From JALYUM01 sp036688685 (lineage in GTDB: Bacteria > Pseudomonadota > Gammaproteobacteria > Burkholderiales > Burkholderiaceae_D), in contig NZ_JAQQPS010000015.1 of NCBI RefSeq assembly GCF_036688685.1, forward strand, positions 1 to 64,000: 64,000 nt of DNA, in the 5' to 3' direction. The notes below the pieces were generated by a model. The model had not been told where the DNA came from, did no database searches, and was given only the letters and a program-made list of their open reading frames with translations. A program made the translations under genes and the position numbers. Every line of letters begins with the position of its first letter. The first letter of the stretch is position 1. This document shows, in pieces, positions 60,560 to 64,000 of the stretch.

Positions 60560-61477
60560 ATGGCAATTCTAGCAAGTATCGGCACCACACCATCCATCGA
60601 TCGCGTCGGCGACATGGCCTGCGTGGTCGGCGAGAGTCCGCTGTGGTGCGCGCGCCACGCCCACTGGTACTGGGTCGATATTGCTGGCCGCGCGATCTGG
60701 CGCTTCGATCCTGCCGCCGCCACGGTACGCTCGTGGCAGAGCGCAGAAATGGTCGCCTGCATCGCGCTCGACGAGCAGGGCGACCTGGTGGCCGGCATGG
60801 AGAGCGGCATCTTTCGGCTGCGCCTTGACGAAGCTGGCGCGGCGGTCGAGGCGACGCGCCTGGCCACGCCGGCCGTGAGCATGGCCGGCATGCGTTTTAA
60901 CGACGGCCGCTGCGATCGCCAGGGGCGCTTCTGGAGCGGCACCATGGCGCTCGACCCGGCGCTCGACCCGGCCTGCGGCAATCTGTATCGCTACAGCGCG
61001 CACGCCGGCATCTCGGCGCCGCTGGTTTCAAACCTGGTGACGCAGAACGGGCTGGCCTGGTCGCCCGACGGCCGCACCATGTACCTGTCCGACTCGCACG
61101 CCTCGCGCCGCCTGGTGTGGGCCTTCGATTACGACATCGACAGCGCCACGCCCAGCGGCCAGCGCGTGTTCGTCGACATGAACCGGCATCCCGGGCGGCC
61201 GGACGGCGCCGCCATCGATGTCGACGGTTGTTACTGGACCTGCGCCAACGATGCCGGTCAGCTGCACCGCTTCACACCGGCGGGCAAGCTGGACCGCTCG
61301 ATCGCGCTGCCGCTGGCCAAGCCGAGCATGTGCAGTTTCGGCGGCGCCGACATGAAGACGCTGCTGGTCACGTCGATCAGCGCCGGCGCGCCCGCCGGCG
61401 ACCTGCTCGCCGGCGCCGTCCTGATGCTCGACGCCGGCGTCGCCGGCATGCCCGAGCAGCGCTTCGCCGGCGCCTGA
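60560..61477 (+). CDS. SMP-30/gluconolactonase-family sugar lactonase
   Basis: The product is 305 residues. It is a six-bladed propeller of the SMP-30 family. Landmarks are the first blade VVGESPLWCARHAHWYWVDI with its metal-binding Glu24, MRFNDGRCDRQGRFWSGTM (Asn of the metal site, then substrate Arg), NGLAWSPDGRTMYLSDS with the Asn and the Asp of the calcium/zinc site, and PDGAAIDVDGCYWTC. The enzyme opens a sugar 1,5- or 1,4-lactone to the aldonic acid. In context it could serve L-arabinonolactone from the first sugar locus or the product of the nearby pathway. It ends where the epimerase gene begins. Confidence 0.92.
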   Translation: MAILASIGTTPSIDRVGDMACVVGESPLWCARHAHWYWVDIAGRAIWRFDPAAATVRSWQSAEMVACIALDEQGDLVAGMESGIFRLRLDEAGAAVEATRLATPAVSMAGMRFNDGRCDRQGRFWSGTMALDPALDPACGNLYRYSAHAGISAPLVSNLVTQNGLAWSPDGRTMYLSDSHASRRLVWAFDYDIDSATPSGQRVFVDMNRHPGRPDGAAIDVDGCYWTCANDAGQLHRFTPAGKLDRSIALPLAKPSMCSFGGADMKTLLVTSISAGAPAGDLLAGAVLMLDAGVAGMPEQRFAGA

Positions 61478-62377
61478 ATGCGCACGCTCACGCTGCGCAA
61501 TGATTTTCTGCGCGCCGAGATCCTGCCCGAGATCGGCGGCGCCCTGGCGCGCCTGGACGCCATCGGCGGGGCGGGTGGCCCGGTGCCGGTGCTGCGCCCC
61601 TTGGTGTTCGACGGCAGCGTGCCGCGCCCGAACCAGCTGGCATGCTTTCCGCTGGTGCCATGGTCGAACCGGCTGGCCGGCGGTTTTACATTCGAAGGGC
61701 GCAGTTACAGCATTGCTCCCAACCGCGCCGGCGACAGCTACCCGATCCACGGCGACGGCTGGCTGCTGCCGTGGCAGCTTGTGCAGCAGGATGCCACCAG
61801 CGTGGCGCTGCTGCTCGAGCACACCGGTGGCGCGCCGTTCTCGTTCTTGGCGACGATGGACTATGTGCTCAGCGACGCCAGCCTCGTGATCACGCTCGAG
61901 GTGCGCAACAGCGGCGACTGCGCGCTGCCGTTCGGCCTTGGCCTGCATCCGTGGATGCCGCGCAGCGCCGGCGTGACGCTGCGCGCGGCTGCGCGCGAAG
62001 TCTGGCTCGGCGGCGCTGACAAGTTGCCGGCAGCGGCCGTGCCGGTTCCCGCCGCGTGGTGCTTCGACCAAGCCGGCCCCTTGCCGGCAAGCGCGCTCGA
62101 TAACGCCTTCGCCGGCTGGGACGGCTGCGCCGAGATTGCCTGGCCGGAGCGCGGCTTGCAGTTGCGGATCGAGACCGATGCCAGCTACTACATCGTGTAT
62201 GCCCCGGCGGGCGGCGATTTCTTTTGCTTCGAGCCGGTCGACCATATGATCAACGCCCACAACCTGCCCGGTGGGCCAGTGCGCCACGGTCTCACCGTGC
62301 TGGCGCCGGGCCAGCGCTTGCGGCGCCAGTTCACGTTCAGCGTCGAGCAGTTGCATGGCCGCGAGTCGGCCTTGTAA
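61478..62377 (+). CDS. Aldose 1-epimerase (second mutarotase)
   Basis: The product is 299 residues, starting directly after the lactonase stop (TGA then ATG). It is of the shorter GalM-like type: RPNQLACFPLVPWSNRLAGGFTFEGRSY, NRAGDSYPIHGDGWLLPWQ with the catalytic His, and LPFGLGLHPWMPR with the second His. EPVDHMINAHNLPGGPVRHGLTVLAPGQ is the characteristic end. It is only distantly similar to the mutarotase at 16275. It probably forms an operon with the lactonase under the GntR/FCD regulator and would supply the correct anomer of the sugar to a dehydrogenase. Confidence 0.9.
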   Translation: MRTLTLRNDFLRAEILPEIGGALARLDAIGGAGGPVPVLRPLVFDGSVPRPNQLACFPLVPWSNRLAGGFTFEGRSYSIAPNRAGDSYPIHGDGWLLPWQLVQQDATSVALLLEHTGGAPFSFLATMDYVLSDASLVITLEVRNSGDCALPFGLGLHPWMPRSAGVTLRAAAREVWLGGADKLPAAAVPVPAAWCFDQAGPLPASALDNAFAGWDGCAEIAWPERGLQLRIETDASYYIVYAPAGGDFFCFEPVDHMINAHNLPGGPVRHGLTVLAPGQRLRRQFTFSVEQLHGRESAL

Positions 62378-62660
62378 TTGCTAATGCCAGCTGGCTAATG
62401 TGGTCAGGCGACATTAGAATCATCGGAGAACGACAGTACTGACGCGCGACGCGCAACACCATCCGGAGGCCACTTTGAAAACCAGGCAAATTGCAATGCG
62501 GCCAGCGAGCGCGCCGCGGATCGTCAATCTACGTGCGCTCGTCGTCAAGTTCGCGGCGCGCGATATTGGCGACGCCGGTATTGCCCTGTTTGGGGTCTGA
62601 GGTGCAGTGGAACGGTTATGCAAAGCTTTCCATAACCGTTCTTATGGAAAGGATATTGTT
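62378..62660. other. Intergenic region with overlapping hairpins
   Basis: There is no convincing gene. A possible 41-residue frame (TTG at 62475 behind GGAGG, stop at 62598) has unremarkable composition and is not called. At 62611-62640 AACGGTTATG pairs with CATAACCGTT around a 10-base loop. At 62628-62635 TTCCATAA pairs with TTATGGAA at 62642-62649. The two stems share bases and exclude each other. Confidence 0.55.
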
Positions 62661-62870
62661 ATGCGTAGTAAACTGACCTGGGGCGACGGCGACGCCTGTT
62701 TCGCCTGGTTGGGGGGGAATAGGGAAAACGGGAAAAATCGCACGCTACTCCTCGATGGCGCGACTGTTAAGTTTATTCCCCCCCCCGCTAAAACAGTTCG
62801 CTTTTTGCTTCTAAGCAGACATTTGGAAGCGCTATCGAATAATCTTAGTCCGTACGATTGGGTTAGCTAA
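62661..62870 (+). CDS. Doubtful small ORF in a region of inverted repeats
   Basis: The ATG at 62661 follows AAAGGA, giving 69 residues (MRSKLTWGDGDACFAWLGGN start, ending SPYDWVS). The frame crosses a run of seven G (62711-62717) and a run of nine C (62778-62786). GGGGGGGAATA and TATTCCCCCCC form an 11-bp inverted repeat across it. It overlaps the end of the convergent diguanylate cyclase by 8 bp. Either it is a small protein or the region is a structured RNA; the sequence resembles no known family. Confidence 0.3.
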   Translation: MRSKLTWGDGDACFAWLGGNRENGKNRTLLLDGATVKFIPPPAKTVRFLLLSRHLEALSNNLSPYDWVS

Positions 62871-64000
62871 GCGATAACGTGTCTGGCACTGATCGCAGCG
62901 CGAAGCCGTTTCTCCCGGCGCGTTTGGCTTCGTAGAGCGCACTGTCCGACGCTTCCATCAACGCGGCAACGCTACAGCTGCCGTTGGCGTTAGCGGCGAT
63001 GCCGATACTGGTAGTGACCGCAAAGCTCAGTTCACCGAGGACGAATGTCGGCTCGATCGTGACAAGAATTTTTCTTGCCAGTTCTGAGTTCGCAGTGTCG
63101 TCCTGCAGATTTTCGAAAATTACCACGAACTCGTCGCCGGCCAGGCGAACGACTGTATCGGTGACGCGAACCGCAAGCTTGAGCCGCCGCGCGAACTCAA
63201 TTAATACCTGATCACCGACGCCGTGGCCATATGAATCGTTGATATGTTTGAAGTGGTCGATGTCGAGATACGCTAACGCTAGATGTTGCTTATTTCGACG
63301 CGCCCGCGCTAACGCAATGACCATCGTTTCTTCAAACATGCGTCGGTTATAAAGACCAGTCAATGTATCCGTGTGAGTCAGTCTGACAAGCTCGTTTTCC
63401 GCCCCCCGTCGTTGCTGAGAAAGTAAAAAAAACGCTCTGCTCAATTCGCCGAATTCATCGCGGCGGTCGACATCGAAAACCTCAATGTTAATACTACCTC
63501 CAGAAATGTTCGCAACGTGCTGGCGTAAAGCACCCAACGGCAGCAACAACCGCATAATCGCGAGCCAGCCGAGCAGACCTGCAGCGATTGCCACAAAGCC
63601 AGATGCTAGCAGGGCTTTTCCGCGCATATCGATTAATGGCGCGAACGCTTCGTCCATCGGGTAGACTGCGCCAAGTATCCAGTCCGTACGAAACAGTCGC
63701 TTGTATGTAATGAGCGACTTGACACCCTTTTTAGAACTGCCCTCGACCCACCCTTCAAAACCATTCATCGCCGCTAGCGTCGACGGAACAGCGCCCCCCA
63801 CCTCTTGTTTAACGTTCATCAGGATTCGCTGTTGATCGGGATGGTGAATGATAATTCCTTGTTTCGTGAGCATGAACAGATAGCCGCTCTTGCCAGATTT
63901 CAGCGTCTCGAGTTGGCCGAAGAAACGTGGCGTCTGCAGGTCAATGGCTCCCAATATGATGTAGATCAGTTTGCCACTGGCATTGAACACGGGTTCGGTT
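62863..64000 (-). CDS. Membrane-bound diguanylate cyclase (partial, 5' end outside window)
   Basis: The frame stays open past the right edge (the first residues in the window read TEPVFNASGKLIYIILGAIDL), so the N-terminus is missing. The visible part holds the end of a dCache-type periplasmic sensor (SGKSGYLFMLTKQGIIIHHPD, GWVEGSSKKGVKSLITYKRL, DWILGAVYPMDEAF), a transmembrane helix (ALLASGFVAIAAGLLGWLAIM), a HAMP-like linker and a GGDEF domain. The signature is LAGDEF, an active variant, with HTDTLTGLYNRR and DIDHFKHINDSYGH preceding it. No RxxD inhibitory site or EAL domain is seen. It makes cyclic di-GMP in response to a small periplasmic ligand. It is AT-richer than its neighbours. Confidence 0.92.
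   Translation of the reverse strand, partial: TEPVFNASGKLIYIILGAIDLQTPRFFGQLETLKSGKSGYLFMLTKQGIIIHHPDQQRILMNVKQEVGGAVPSTLAAMNGFEGWVEGSSKKGVKSLITYKRLFRTDWILGAVYPMDEAFAPLIDMRGKALLASGFVAIAAGLLGWLAIMRLLLPLGALRQHVANISGGSINIEVFDVDRRDEFGELSRAFFLLSQQRRGAENELVRLTHTDTLTGLYNRRMFEETMVIALARARRNKQHLALAYLDIDHFKHINDSYGHGVGDQVLIEFARRLKLAVRVTDTVVRLAGDEFVVIFENLQDDTANSELARKILVTIEPTFVLGELSFAVTTSIGIAANANGSCSVAALMEASDSALYEAKRAGRNGFALRSVPDTLSLS

Noticed and set aside
62475..62600. Small 41-residue frame behind GGAGG in the intergenic region
   Set aside because: Composition is not convincing, there is no family resemblance, and it lies beside structured repeats.

Overview
The window is GC-rich with dense, overlapping operons. 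It looks like a betaproteobacterial chromosome of the Oxalobacteraceae type (Massilia, Duganella or Janthinobacterium-like). Supporting this inference are a PEP-CTERM surface protein, an oxidative pentose pathway with a YtfQRT/YjfF-type transporter, a TonB-receptor sugar locus, T6SS genes and abundant alternative start codons. No tRNA, rRNA, CRISPR array or complete insertion sequence was seen.

Layout. 1-0.8 kb: tail of an unknown gene and a less GC-rich protein that may be a toxin-type cargo. 1.2-4.7 kb: a membrane protein, a small conserved-looking protein, and an ArsR-type regulator divergent from a XenA-like flavin reductase. 4.9-12.2 kb: a tightly overlapped seven-gene operon. It encodes a MoxR-type AAA+ ATPase, a beta-rich partner, a protein joining an HExxH motif to a vWA domain, a small helical protein, a PaaK-like adenylating enzyme, a NadR-like NMN adenylyltransferase/kinase, and a 57-residue protein resembling only the N-terminal part of H-NS. 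This is the most unusual system in the window.

12.2-16.2 kb: a PEP-CTERM protein, an acyl-CoA thioesterase with an unknown partner, and a CelD-like acetyltransferase. 16.2-31.0 kb: a sugar locus consistent with non-phosphorylating L-arabinose (or related aldose) oxidation: aldose 1-epimerase, L-arabonate dehydratase, AraD1-family enzyme, semialdehyde dehydrogenase, SDR sugar dehydrogenase, a galactofuranose/arabinose-type ABC importer and a GbpR-like LysR regulator. An 18-bp operator-like sequence occurs upstream of three of its transcription units. An MFS exporter and a FUSC-like protein interrupt it.

31-38.3 kb: an Aer-like chemoreceptor, a Tet(X)-like FAD monooxygenase and a very large Lhr-type helicase. 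38.4-49.0 kb: part of a T6SS locus. The minus strand carries TssK, a VgrG split by a frameshift and ending in a metallopeptidase-like domain, a putative immunity protein, PAAR, a T6SS-linked membrane protein and a lipoprotein. The plus strand carries TssF and TssG. 49.2-53.8 kb: four exported proteins in one terminator-closed operon, the last with a FlgT/CsgG-like architecture. 53.8-56.2 kb: small, overlapping or decaying genes.

56.2-62.4 kb: a second sugar locus with a TonB receptor, a GntR/FCD regulator, an SMP-30 lactonase and an aldose epimerase, sharing TACGAC-containing operator candidates and flanking dehydrogenase remnants. 62.4-64 kb: a stretch rich in inverted repeats with a doubtful small ORF, then a diguanylate cyclase that runs off the end.
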